Source of the DNA: Micromonospora sp. KC723
GTDB lineage: Bacteria > Actinomycetota > Actinomycetes > Mycobacteriales > Micromonosporaceae
DNA length: 35,859 nt
Direction of reading: 5' to 3'
NCBI RefSeq assembly: GCF_004348595.1
Contig: NZ_SMKD01000055.1
Location: forward strand, 1 to 35,859
Shown: piece by piece, positions 7,268-15,350 of the stretch
Layout of the letters: each line of letters starts with the position of its first letter
Position numbering within the stretch: the stretch's first letter is position 1
Notes under the pieces: generated by a model
What the model was told of the DNA's origin: nothing
Databases searched by the model: none
Seen by the model: only the letters and a program-made list of their open reading frames with translations
Position numbers and translations under genes: made by a program

Positions 7268-8564
7268 TGAAGCGCGGCGGCCGAAGGCGGGCGCCGGTAC
7301 GGAATGCCTCGTTGCACTGCCGCTGGAGGGCGACGTCGTCCCACATCGCGTGGTGCGGGGCGGCGTTGGAGCAGACGATCGTTCCCCAGGCACCGACCCG
7401 CAGCGACTCATCGGTCGCCAGCCGGCAGAACTCGGCACCTATCGGGCCCTCCTCGAACCGTCCGTCGCGCGGGGTGTAACCGATCCAGCCCTCCCCGAAT
7501 ACGATCGGCACGCCGCGTTGGGTCGCCCAGTCGTGCGCGATGTCCAGCCAGATCCGCAGCGTGGTCGCCATCCCCTTCTCCCATGCCGGGTAGTGCCGGT
7601 AGAGCCAGCGGTCGATTGCCTCGGCGTCGCCCCAGTCGTGCACGAAGATCTCCGGTCTGGACACGATGGTCGCGGTCTGCCGCCAGGCATGGTCCGGCGA
7701 CCAGTCGGCCAGCCTGGGGGCTCCGGGTCGGAGGATGTCGTGTCCGGCGCGCGCCTGGTCGAAGGCCTGAGGGTCACCGCGCAGCCCGTAGGTTTCGATG
7801 AACGCGCCCAGCACCCCGTAGACGTAGGGGTTGCAGGCCAACACGTCGATCGTTTCCGGAATGGCGCGCATGGTGCCAGCCGGCACCCCTGCGTAGTTCA
7901 CCGTCGCCGGCCGGCCGGGTTGACGGTTGTGGAAAACGGTCAGCGCCCGCTCCAGCCGCGGTCGCAGGGCCGTCAATCGTTCCTCCTCGTCACCGGTCAG
8001 GCCGTCAGCCAGGTAACCGGCCTGGACCTCATTGTGGATCTCAGTGAACGCAAGCCGGTCGTCGAGCTGGTGCTCGGTCAGGAAGTCGACGAGGTCGGCG
8101 AGGGCGACCGCTTGCGCTTCGGCCCGCCGCTGCGGCTCGATGGCCAGCAGGGCCTCGCACCAGCTGGGGTCGGCGGCGAAGGAGGAGCTCTGCTGGTACT
8201 CCCAGGAGGAGAGGATGACGAAGCAGCCGTGCCGCTTCGCGGCCCGGAACAGCTCCAGCATGTGCGCGCGCGCATCGATGACCGTCGGCTGCCGGACGTC
8301 GTACCAGCGCACTCGCTGCCCGTAGTCGCCGCCCAACGGCCCGAGCCGCAGCGCAGAGGTGTCCAGACCGCTGCCGAACAGCAGGTATGGCATGGCACAG
8401 ATCCGCACCGCGTTGTAGCCGCGCTCGACGGCTGCGGCGAATGCCCGGTCGAGATCCTCGAACGGCTCTCCCGGCCCGGTGCGCACGTACCAGGAGAAGT
8501 CCCAGAGCGTGATGGCCAAGCGGTCTGGGACGTGCGCCGGCGGGGGAACGGGAACGTAGCTCAT
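7263..8564 (-). CDS. Cellulase-like glycoside hydrolase (clan GH-A-like)
   Basis: The protein has 433 residues from the ATG at 8564, whose ATGA overlaps the stop of the upstream DUF5107 gene; the open frame extends further upstream but only as a shadow. It starts with a TIM-barrel-like strand (LAITLWDFSWYVR) and contains FTEIHNEVQ, with E179 placed as acid/base, and IVFGEGW, with E358 placed as nucleophile, the two-glutamate arrangement of clan GH-A. It resembles the sugar-binding cellulase-like Pfam family. No signal peptide is seen, so it probably acts in the cytoplasm on imported oligosaccharides (inference). Its stop codon TGA (7263-7265) lies inside the terminal sequence of the adjoining IS remnant, so the native C-terminus may have been lost. 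Confidence 0.85.
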   Translation of the reverse strand: MSYVPVPPPAHVPDRLAITLWDFSWYVRTGPGEPFEDLDRAFAAAVERGYNAVRICAMPYLLFGSGLDTSALRLGPLGGDYGQRVRWYDVRQPTVIDARAHMLELFRAAKRHGCFVILSSWEYQQSSSFAADPSWCEALLAIEPQRRAEAQAVALADLVDFLTEHQLDDRLAFTEIHNEVQAGYLADGLTGDEEERLTALRPRLERALTVFHNRQPGRPATVNYAGVPAGTMRAIPETIDVLACNPYVYGVLGAFIETYGLRGDPQAFDQARAGHDILRPGAPRLADWSPDHAWRQTATIVSRPEIFVHDWGDAEAIDRWLYRHYPAWEKGMATTLRIWLDIAHDWATQRGVPIVFGEGWIGYTPRDGRFEEGPIGAEFCRLATDESLRVGAWGTIVCSNAAPHHAMWDDVALQRQCNEAFRTGARLRPPRFT

Positions 8565-11500
8565 GGAAGGCTCCCGGTGCGGTCGAGGTGGAGGTTGAGG
8601 TCTCGGGCCAACTCGTGGCTGGGGTCGGCCGCGAGGACGGCGTCGAGGTGGTTCCGGGCGGTGGCCGGATCGCTCGCGAGGATGGCGAGTTGCGCGCGAA
8701 GCAGTTCGACGGTGAGGTCGACGCGCCGTTGCGGGTCGTCGTCGAAGAGCATCAGCGACGGCAGCGAGGTGGCGAAGTAGTCGATGACCGTCGGTGTCCG
8801 GGCAAGTCGCTCGGCGTGTTGCGCGAGGCCGGCTACCGACTCGTCGGCGTGGGCGGACTCGCCGAGCCGGCGGTCGGCCAGGATCGAGAAGTAGGTGTTC
8901 TCCGAGAAGCCGGACGGGTTCATCTCGGTGAAGTCGCCCCGCGACGCGGCGGCCTCCCGCCAGTACCGCTCGGCGCTGTCGTGTTCCCCCGTCGCCTCCA
9001 GGGCCTTGCCCAGGGTGAGGAGCAGCCGGGCCGGACTGGCCAGCGGGTGGCGGGCCTCGCCCAGAGACGGCGGCGGCTGCAGTGCCAGTTCGGCGTGTGC
9101 GGCAGCTGCCGCGGCGTCCCCGCGGTCCAGAGCCTCGTCCGCCAGGGCGAGTCGCGTGCGTTCCCATGCCCGAAGCACCTGGCCCTCGCCGCCCTCCCAC
9201 GGCTGGAACTGACGCTGTTCGAAGACCGCCAGGGCGTGCGCCGGCCGGCCGGCGGTGACCAGTAGATGGGCGTACTCCACAGCCAGGTCGTCCCGCTTGA
9301 GCAGGGCCAACGGCACGTCCTCGAGCCGACGGAGGCGGTCGCCCGCCGGTGCCCCGATGCGCCTGAGTAGTTGATCAATCTCGCTCAGCAGGCGGGGATC
9401 ACCCGGCGCGAGCCGCAGTGCCCGCTCGTAAGCCGCGGTTGCGGCCTCGGGATCGTGCCGGTGGTTGTAGCTGGCGATCCCGAGGTTGCGCCACACGACG
9501 GGATCGGACCCGTCGTGTGTGGCTGACCGCCGCCAGCAGTCGATGGCGTCGTCGACCCGGTTGTGGGCGTAGTACCAGTGGCCCAACAGGGCGGCTGCGG
9601 TGGCATCGGCCGGGTCGGCTGCCAGTGCCGCCTCCAGTGCGGCGACGTCGTCGAGGCGGGTGGCGAAGTTCCAGGTCCGTTCGCGGGCGCGGGCGCGGGC
9701 CCGGGCCGTTGCCGCAGCTACCGAATCACCGAGGCGGTCGGCAACGACCGCGGCGTGGTAGTCGGCGAGCACCGCACAGGCCGTCTGACCGAGTGGGCGG
9801 TGCGCGTCGGCGGATCGCGCGTCGGTGAACAGGGCCGTGGCCGTCTCGAGTTCACCGATCCGGGCGTGCTCGAGTGCGACGTCGAGCAGTGTCTGGGCTT
9901 CCCTGTGCCCCTGGGCTGCCTCGAGCCGGCCGGCCAGCTGCAGCGCCCAGATGTCCAGCGGATCCAGTGTGAGCGTCTCGGCGAGGACATGCTCGGCCTC
10001 CGCTGCGCGGCCCAGCCGGCGCAGCAGTACCACGATGAGATCGCGGACCTGCAGCTGTTCGGGTTGCGCGCGTAGGGCCGCGCTCGCCCTCTCTAGTGCC
10101 TGATCATTTCGGCCATGGCGGGCGTCGATCACCGCCAGCTGATGGTTCCCGGGGCCCGTCCAGGGGGCGAGCCAGGTCGCCTTGGCGAACGCGGCGTACG
10201 CCTCGTCGTCGCGTCCGCGGCGGGCCAGGGTGAGCCCGAGCAGGTAGTGAGCCTCCCCGCTGTCCGGGTTCGGGTTCAACGCCGTCAGTCGGTCCAGTGC
10301 GGCTCGCAGGTGTTCCTCGGCCTGCGCGAAGCGAGCCTCGGCGTACCGGCGGGCCGCGAGAGCGGTGTGCGTCGCGGTGTGTCCCGGATCGTGGACCAGC
10401 GCCTGCGCCCAGTACGGCTCCGGGGAGCGGGTCGCATGCCGGTACTGCTCGAGGTGACGGCCGGTGAGGTACAGCACCTCGGCGGAGGCTATCTCGGTAG
10501 GCGGGGCTGGCTCCTGAGCCGGCTGCATCCTCACCCGGGCCGCCTCATCGGTGCCTGCGGCCGCCGCGGGACGCTGCCAGCGCAGGAGGCACCGCCCGTC
10601 GCGGTGCAGCTCAACGGCGTGCGGTGCCGTCGCGACGACGACGGACGGCCGGGCGTCCGGCCCGAGCTCGAACCGCTCGCTGTGCAGCTGGTCGCCATGG
10701 TGGTCCTGCACCAGCAGTTCGACCGTGCCCAGGTCGCGCGTCGCGTCGAAGCGGAGCACCGTCTGCGCCGTCCCGCGCTCGATCCCCAGGGCCGCGTCGA
10801 GGCTCGCCGCGACCACCGGGCCGGTGCCGGCCAGCGGATACCAGTACTGGGAGAAGGTCTTGGTTTCGCCGGGAGCGAGGTGTGAGAAGTCCGGCTGGTT
10901 GTCGGTGAACACGCCGGCCATCAGTTCGATGTAGGCGGCGTCGTCGTCGGCGAGATTGCGGTTCCAGGCGTGCCCGAAGGGTGCGTCGCCCCACGTCCAG
11001 TGCTTCTTGCCCACCGCGTAGTGGTGGTCGGCGAAGTGAACGAAGCCGGCCCCGGCGCGATGGTCGTAGCCGCCGAAGAAGTCACCCCGCGAGTCCACGC
11101 ACATGTACGACGTCGGTACCGGGATGTTGCGCGGCCAGTCCAGCCGGTCGCCCGGGACGCGACGCGCGCTGTCCGGCCGGCGGTCCAGGTCGCGGCGGTT
11201 CGGATAGTCGATCCCGTAGTACGTGCTCGTCGCGGCCGGAAAGGTGCTGGTCGCCCGCTTCGCGTGATCGGCGACCACGGTCACGTCGGCGGGGAAGAAC
11301 GACTGATAGTCGCTGTGAACCTGGGCCGCCGCGTTCGCCCACCAGAGGAAGGTCTGCGCCTGCTCGCTGCGGTTGAAGAGGCGGACCTTCAGTTCGATCA
11401 CCGTCGAATCGGGCGCCAACCGTACGCCGTGCATGCCCTTCATCCGGGCGAACGGGTCGTGATCGGAGCACCAGACGATGCCGGCGGCCTCGTCCACCTG

Positions 11501-11947
11501 CCACGTCGTGGGCAGGAAGGTCGCCGGACGGTGATGCTGCGGCCAGTTGAACTCCACCCCACCGGCCAACCAGGGCCCGGTGAGCCCGACCAGCGCGGGC
11601 TTGATCACCGGATTGGCGTAGAACAGCGAGTAGCCGGTGCGCTTGTCGATTGCGAACTGGATCCGCCCGCCGAGTTCGGGCAGAACCAGCAGCCGCAGGT
11701 ACGCGTTCTCCACATGCAGTCCCAGCCAACGGTGATCGGAGCGGGACTCCTGGATTCGGTCGTGAAACGGCAGGGGGAACACCCGGCCTGACGATCCCTG
11801 ATAGACCCGGCGGTCGAGGTAGGCGGGGTACCGGCTCGGTGCCTCGGGCAGGTAGGTCGGAATGGTGACCGGCGCAGCCCACGCCGCCACCGGCGCGTTC
11901 GCCAAGCGATCCGGACGAGGCGGCAGATCGAAGGGGCTCAGGGACAT
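8561..11947 (-). CDS. DUF5107 protein with tetratricopeptide repeats
   Basis: This large protein of 1128 residues has two parts. Residues about 30-400 form the DUF5107 region, a galactose-mutarotase-like beta sandwich; recognisable stretches are WLGLHVENAYLRLLVLPELGGRIQFA, GGVEFNWPQHHRP and ENAYLR. Residues about 480-1100 are helical with TPR-like units such as GEAHYLLGLTLARRGRDDEAYAAFAKATWLAP and PVVWRNLGIASYNHRHDPEAATAAYERALRLAPGDP. No signal peptide or membrane segment is evident. The fold suggests carbohydrate binding or epimerisation, and the ATGA overlap with the cellulase-like hydrolase suggests the two act on the same glycan. A divergent AraC gene probably regulates both. The start at 11947 has no ribosome site and appears leaderless. 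Confidence 0.88.
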   Translation of the reverse strand: MSLSPFDLPPRPDRLANAPVAAWAAPVTIPTYLPEAPSRYPAYLDRRVYQGSSGRVFPLPFHDRIQESRSDHRWLGLHVENAYLRLLVLPELGGRIQFAIDKRTGYSLFYANPVIKPALVGLTGPWLAGGVEFNWPQHHRPATFLPTTWQVDEAAGIVWCSDHDPFARMKGMHGVRLAPDSTVIELKVRLFNRSEQAQTFLWWANAAAQVHSDYQSFFPADVTVVADHAKRATSTFPAATSTYYGIDYPNRRDLDRRPDSARRVPGDRLDWPRNIPVPTSYMCVDSRGDFFGGYDHRAGAGFVHFADHHYAVGKKHWTWGDAPFGHAWNRNLADDDAAYIELMAGVFTDNQPDFSHLAPGETKTFSQYWYPLAGTGPVVAASLDAALGIERGTAQTVLRFDATRDLGTVELLVQDHHGDQLHSERFELGPDARPSVVVATAPHAVELHRDGRCLLRWQRPAAAAGTDEAARVRMQPAQEPAPPTEIASAEVLYLTGRHLEQYRHATRSPEPYWAQALVHDPGHTATHTALAARRYAEARFAQAEEHLRAALDRLTALNPNPDSGEAHYLLGLTLARRGRDDEAYAAFAKATWLAPWTGPGNHQLAVIDARHGRNDQALERASAALRAQPEQLQVRDLIVVLLRRLGRAAEAEHVLAETLTLDPLDIWALQLAGRLEAAQGHREAQTLLDVALEHARIGELETATALFTDARSADAHRPLGQTACAVLADYHAAVVADRLGDSVAAATARARARARERTWNFATRLDDVAALEAALAADPADATAAALLGHWYYAHNRVDDAIDCWRRSATHDGSDPVVWRNLGIASYNHRHDPEAATAAYERALRLAPGDPRLLSEIDQLLRRIGAPAGDRLRRLEDVPLALLKRDDLAVEYAHLLVTAGRPAHALAVFEQRQFQPWEGGEGQVLRAWERTRLALADEALDRGDAAAAAAHAELALQPPPSLGEARHPLASPARLLLTLGKALEATGEHDSAERYWREAAASRGDFTEMNPSGFSENTYFSILADRRLGESAHADESVAGLAQHAERLARTPTVIDYFATSLPSLMLFDDDPQRRVDLTVELLRAQLAILASDPATARNHLDAVLAADPSHELARDLNLHLDRTGSLP

Positions 11948-11953
11948 GAACGA

Positions 11954-11982
11954 AACCTAGGCCGCGAGCGCGATTCTCGGAA
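11954..11982 (-). promoter_or_regulatory. Predicted leaderless promoter of DUF5107-GH operon
   Basis: On the minus strand TTCCGA and TAGGTT are separated by 17 bases. The minus-10 box ends six bases before the A of the ATG at 11947, placing the transcription start on the start codon itself. No Shine-Dalgarno precedes the ATG, consistent with a leaderless mRNA. Confidence 0.45.
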
Positions 11983-11990
11983 TGTACGGA

Positions 11991-12019
11991 TCGACGGCCA
12001 ACCTGGACGGTTCTATGAT
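11991..12019 (+). promoter_or_regulatory. Possible promoter of the AraC-type gene
   Basis: TCGACG and TATGAT are spaced by 17 bases, leaving a leader of only about 11 bases before the ATG at 12037. The minus-10 box is good, the minus-35 box weak. Confidence 0.35.
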
Positions 12020-12036
12020 TCGCATACGATCGGCAG

Positions 12037-12927
12037 ATGTACCTTCGCGACGGCTTTCCCGATCAGCGACTGCACGTCCTGCCCCGACTTCTGGCGAAGC
12101 AGGCGCTGCAGCGCAAGCCGACCTCGCGGATGCTCGTGACCGACGCTGGCTACTTCCCGCATGCGGCCCGACACGGTAGATGGCGGCGCGCAGGGGCTGC
12201 CGAGACCATCGTGATCATGTGCACCGACGGGAGCGGCTGGTGTGAACTCGCCGGGGCCCGGCATGACGTAGGCCCGAACGAAGTTCTCATCATTCCCGCG
12301 GCCGTGTCACATCAGTACTATGCCGCCGAGGCGGAGCCCTGGTCCATCTGGTGGTTGCACGTCACCGGCGACGACGTCCCCGACCTGCTCAGCGCCATCG
12401 GGCTCACCGTGGCCGCGCCGACCGCGCCGATGACCGACCCGTTTCGTGCCTTCGCGCTGGCCGAGAGCATCTGCGATGAGCTCGCGCGCGACGAGACGGC
12501 GGCGAGCCTCACCGCGGCCGCCGGCGCGGCCTGGAATCTGCTCGCCCAGCTGGCCGCCGAACGCGACGGCCGGGGGGTCACCCGTGAACCGATCGCCCGC
12601 GTCCAGGACTATCTGCGCGCGCACCTGTCGGCGTCGCTCAACATCCGTCAGCTGGCCGAACTTGCGGGCTACAGCACGTCCCACTTCTCCGCAAGATTCC
12701 GTTCCCTGACCGGGTTCTCGGTGACCGAGTACACGAAACGGCTGCGCATGGCGCGGGCCCGTCAGCTACTCGTCGCCAGTGCCCTCAGCATCGCCGAGAT
12801 CGCCGCCGCCGTCGGCTACCACGATCCCTTCTACTTCTCGCGTCACTTCACCGCGGTCAACGGCATGAGTCCGCGCGAATACCGGGCCCGTGACAACGGG
12901 GAGAATCGGCCTCGTCAACGGGCGTGA
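12037..12927 (+). CDS. AraC-family transcriptional regulator
   Basis: The protein has 296 residues. The N-terminal half is a cupin-like sensing domain (AETIVIMCTDGSGWCELAGA, VGPNEVLIIPAAVSHQYYA), as in AraC proteins that bind sugars. The C-terminal 100 residues contain both AraC helix-turn-helix motifs: LNIRQLAELAGYSTSHFSARFRSLTG and ALSIAEIAAAVGYHDPFYFSRHF, ending in the conserved GMSPREYR. It diverges from the DUF5107/glycoside hydrolase operon with 89 bases between start codons. It is therefore very likely the dedicated regulator of that operon, probably an activator responding to a released sugar (inference). The C-terminal tail is short and basic. Confidence 0.9.
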   Translation: MYLRDGFPDQRLHVLPRLLAKQALQRKPTSRMLVTDAGYFPHAARHGRWRRAGAAETIVIMCTDGSGWCELAGARHDVGPNEVLIIPAAVSHQYYAAEAEPWSIWWLHVTGDDVPDLLSAIGLTVAAPTAPMTDPFRAFALAESICDELARDETAASLTAAAGAAWNLLAQLAAERDGRGVTREPIARVQDYLRAHLSASLNIRQLAELAGYSTSHFSARFRSLTGFSVTEYTKRLRMARARQLLVASALSIAEIAAAVGYHDPFYFSRHFTAVNGMSPREYRARDNGENRPRQRA

Positions 12928-12981
12928 GCGGGTTCCGCGCGGACGACCCGGCCCACCCCCGAGACCGTACGCCCATAGGCT

Positions 12982-13505
12982 GTGCGTGAGAGGGAGATCG
13001 TTGATGGGTTGTGGGAGCGGCTCGCGCCGTTGATCTCGGCTCGTGCCCCAGCCCGGTCGATCGCGGCCGGCCCGGCAGCAAACACCATCTGATCACCGAC
13101 GCCGGCGGCACACCGCTCGCGGTCACGCTGACCGGCGGCAACCGGCACGACGTCACCCAGCTCATCCCGCTGATCGACGCCATCCCGCCGATCCGTGGCC
13201 GGCGTGGCCGGCCTGCCCGCCGTCCTCGTGAGATCTACGCCGACCGTGGCTACGACCACGACAGGTACCGCCACCTCGTGCGCGCCCGAGGGATCACGCC
13301 GCTCATCGCCCGCCGCGGTCACCCACACGGCTCCGGCCTCGGCCGTCGCCGCTGGGTCGTCGAACGCAGCTTCGCCTGGCTGCATGCCTTCAATCGACTA
13401 CGCACCCGCTACGAACGACGCGCCGACATCCACCAAGCCCTACCCAGCCTGGCCTGCGCAACCATCTGCCTCCGGATACTCCACAACTCAAAGTGAAACG
13501 ATCTC
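12982..13505 (+). pseudogene. IS5-family transposase, internally deleted remnant
   Basis: The left end encodes a fragment of the IS5 N-terminus (EIVDGLWERLAPLIS from about 12994). It is fused, after loss of roughly 100 residues and a frame change, to the second half starting SPVDRGRPGSKHHLITDAGG. That second half is intact to the end: VTLTGGNRHDVTQ, the D-containing IYADRGYDHDRYR, and RRRWVVERSFAWLHAFNRLRTRYE with the catalytic glutamate, ending LRILHNSK at 13496. The ends share a short inverted match (GAGATCGTT at 12994-13002 against AACGATCTC at 13497-13505). The catalytic N-terminal aspartate region is missing, so it is dead. Confidence 0.82.
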
Positions 13506-13513
13506 TAAGTGGC

Positions 13514-14533
13514 TCACCGGCCTGCTCCTCGAGCGGTATAGCCGGACGCGGTCGGACGGGGTGCCGCCGAGCCTTCGAACGAGCGCGGGTGGTAGACGAC
13601 CGCGCGGCTGACACCCCAGACCGGGCGGATCGACGCGGCGATGCGGCCGCGGTCATCGAGGTCGACGACCGTGCCCGCCGTGCTGACCCCGGCGAGGCTG
13701 AGGTCGTGCAGGACGCCGCGCCGCCACAGGGCCGGGCGGGCGCTTCCGTCGGTGGCCTGGGAGGTGGCCAGGATCTCGCCGCGGTTGTTGATTGCCCGCA
13801 GTTCCGTGAAGCTGCCGCCGAGGGTGCCGACGTCCAGGGCGCGGCCGTGCCGCCAGAGGATGCCGCGCGGGAACTGCTTGGCCGAGAACTGCCAGCCGAT
13901 CACCCAGCCGTGGTCGTTCAGGGCGTACGTGTTGCTGCGGTTGAAAGGGCCGGCGCCGAGGTCGGTGACCCGGTCACGGTGCCACAGGGCGGCATGGAAG
14001 CCGCCCGGCACGTGCATTCCGCCCGAGACCTGGCCGTGCTGGTTGACGTCGGACACCTCGGCGAGGGGCAAGGGCCGGGCGCGGCCGTTCGTCCACAGGA
14101 CAGGGCCTTCGGCGGTGCGGCTGACGACCTGGCCGCGGTCGTTGATCGCCACGGGCAGGGCGGACGGGTCGCCCAGCGACCGCAGGACACCACGGTGCCA
14201 GACGTACCCGCCGGAGCCGTCGCCGCGGCCGCCGACGACCTGGCCGCGGTCGTTGACATCAATCGGGTTGAAGGCGCCGAGATCGATCATCCGACCGTCG
14301 CGCCAGAGGAACCCGCGGAAGGTGCCGTCGGCGGCCTGGGCGCGGCCAACCACGTCGCCGCGGTCGTTCATGGCCGTGACGTAGCTGCTGTCGCCGCCGA
14401 AGGTGCCGAGGTCCACCATGCGGTAGCCGGCCAGAGCGCCGGGCGCGACGGACGCGGCGACGGCGGGGGATGCGAGGGTGGGTGCGGCCGTCAAGGCGGC
14501 CGCGAGGAGAGCGGTCGCGAGGATGGATGGCAT
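13514..14533 (-). CDS. Secreted HAF-repeat protein
   Basis: The 339-residue protein has a clear Sec signal peptide (residues 1-27, ILATALLAAALTAAPTLASPAVAA). Repeats of the HAF type follow, each with a DLGTFGG-like motif, an AxNDRGxVVG turn and an LWRDGR-like strand: for example DLGTFGG near residue 42, AMNDRGDVVG, PIDVNDRGQVVG, AINDRGQVVS, DVGTLGG and AINNRGEIL. About seven units are visible, suggesting a beta-propeller-like extracellular protein. Function is not established; such proteins are usually annotated only as extracellular repeat proteins. The gene is single, with no operon partner. Its stop lies only nine bases from the end of the IS5 remnant, so the last 30 or so residues (SAAPRPTASGYTARGAGR), which carry no repeat, could be acquired sequence. 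Confidence 0.8.
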   Translation of the reverse strand: MPSILATALLAAALTAAPTLASPAVAASVAPGALAGYRMVDLGTFGGDSSYVTAMNDRGDVVGRAQAADGTFRGFLWRDGRMIDLGAFNPIDVNDRGQVVGGRGDGSGGYVWHRGVLRSLGDPSALPVAINDRGQVVSRTAEGPVLWTNGRARPLPLAEVSDVNQHGQVSGGMHVPGGFHAALWHRDRVTDLGAGPFNRSNTYALNDHGWVIGWQFSAKQFPRGILWRHGRALDVGTLGGSFTELRAINNRGEILATSQATDGSARPALWRRGVLHDLSLAGVSTAGTVVDLDDRGRIAASIRPVWGVSRAVVYHPRSFEGSAAPRPTASGYTARGAGR

Positions 14534-14639
14534 GGGACGGCTCCCTCCGGAGCGTCGCCGGGCGAAAGGTGCGCTCAGCCTAGGCCCGTCCCGCCGCGCC
14601 GCCAGGGTGCAGTCACGTAGCCGACAGCCTCGCCGTCCG

Positions 14640-14774
14640 CTACGCCTTATTGGTGGTCAGCAAGCAGGCTTCTTTCTGCGAGGGGTCATAACAACTCCTT
14701 AGAGAGGGTGCGCCACGCCCGAACGCCAAGATGAGGCCGAGCAGGTAGACGAGCACGGCGGCGGGAGGTATCAA
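14640..14774 (-). CDS. Possible 44-residue membrane peptide
   Basis: A TTG at 14774, overlapping the stop of the preceding mini-ORF (TTGA) and preceded by GGAGGACACCG, opens 44 codons. The first part, IPPAAVLVYLLGLILAFGRG, looks like one transmembrane helix. Overlap and ribosome site suggest translational coupling with the upstream mini-ORF and the HXXEE gene. No family is recognised, and the second half may simply be read-through of decayed DNA. Confidence 0.25.
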   Translation of the reverse strand: MIPPAAVLVYLLGLILAFGRGAPSLRSCYDPSQKEACLLTTNKA

Positions 14775-14848
14775 CGGTGTCCTCCTGATAGGTAGTCGTC
14801 GATGGAATCCAAGGTCAGCGGCTGTTGGGCGTCGGTGCTGTCGTCCAC
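14771..14848 (-). CDS. Possible 25-residue acidic peptide downstream of HXXEE gene
   Basis: A GTG ten bases after the HXXEE stop opens a 25-codon frame ending TLDSIDDYLSGGHR. It is rich in Asp and has no close family that I recognise. Position between the HXXEE gene and a coupled second mini-ORF suggests an operon, but short open frames are common in GC-rich DNA. Confidence 0.25.
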   Translation of the reverse strand: MDDSTDAQQPLTLDSIDDYLSGGHR

Positions 14849-14858
14849 GGCCTGGTTC

Positions 14859-15350
14859 TTAGAGGAACAACAGAAAGCTGATCGCGGCGGCTGCGATGAG
14901 CGTGCCGAGCGTGATGGCCACGGCGAGCTGTCGGGTGGTGGCCCGCTGGTGGCGGCGCAGCCAGGCCAGGTAGTAAACGGTGGTTGGGAGCGAGACGGTG
15001 GCTGCGGTGACCGCGCCGGGCGAGTAGTCACCCAAGGCGATCCAGGTCGTGAGGTGGAACAGGGCGTTGACGGCGAACTGCCATTGGAAGGCGGTCGCCG
15101 CCACCACCCAGCCACTGCGGCCGGTCCGCGCTGCCTGCCAGGAACAGACCAGCACCAGCAGAATGAGGGGAATGTGGTAACCGGCGAACGTACCGGTCGT
15201 CTCGGGCCCGAAGTGACGGGTGGCCCAGGCGGCAAAGCCGGGCAGCTCCTCCAGGGTGTGGAGCACGTACACGCCGAAGGGCAGCAGGAACGGCCAGGCG
15301 GCGCGGGCGTCGAGCGTGTCCGTCAGCCTGCTGGTGGCTACATTCAGCAT
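14859..15350 (-). CDS. HXXEE-domain integral membrane protein
   Basis: From the ATG at 15350 the protein has 163 residues. I chose this start because the longer open frame upstream is only the shadow of the MFS gene on the other strand. The family hallmark HTLEE is present in VYVLHTLEELPGFAAW, followed by a second histidine in GYHIPLILLV and by HLTTW in a later helix. Five or so hydrophobic segments are visible. HXXEE proteins are membrane proteins of unknown function; the conserved His and Glu residues suggest metal binding or catalysis within the membrane. The start codon coincides exactly with the point where the truncated MFS gene begins on the opposite strand, so this gene borders a rearrangement junction. 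Confidence 0.75.
   Translation of the reverse strand: MLNVATSRLTDTLDARAAWPFLLPFGVYVLHTLEELPGFAAWATRHFGPETTGTFAGYHIPLILLVLVCSWQAARTGRSGWVVAATAFQWQFAVNALFHLTTWIALGDYSPGAVTAATVSLPTTVYYLAWLRRHQRATTRQLAVAITLGTLIAAAAISFLLFL

Noticed and set aside
7263..9200. One 645-residue open frame covering the cellulase-like hydrolase and more
   Set aside because: Only the part from ATG 8564 resembles a protein family; upstream it is an arginine- and glycine-rich antisense-frame shadow of the DUF5107 gene.
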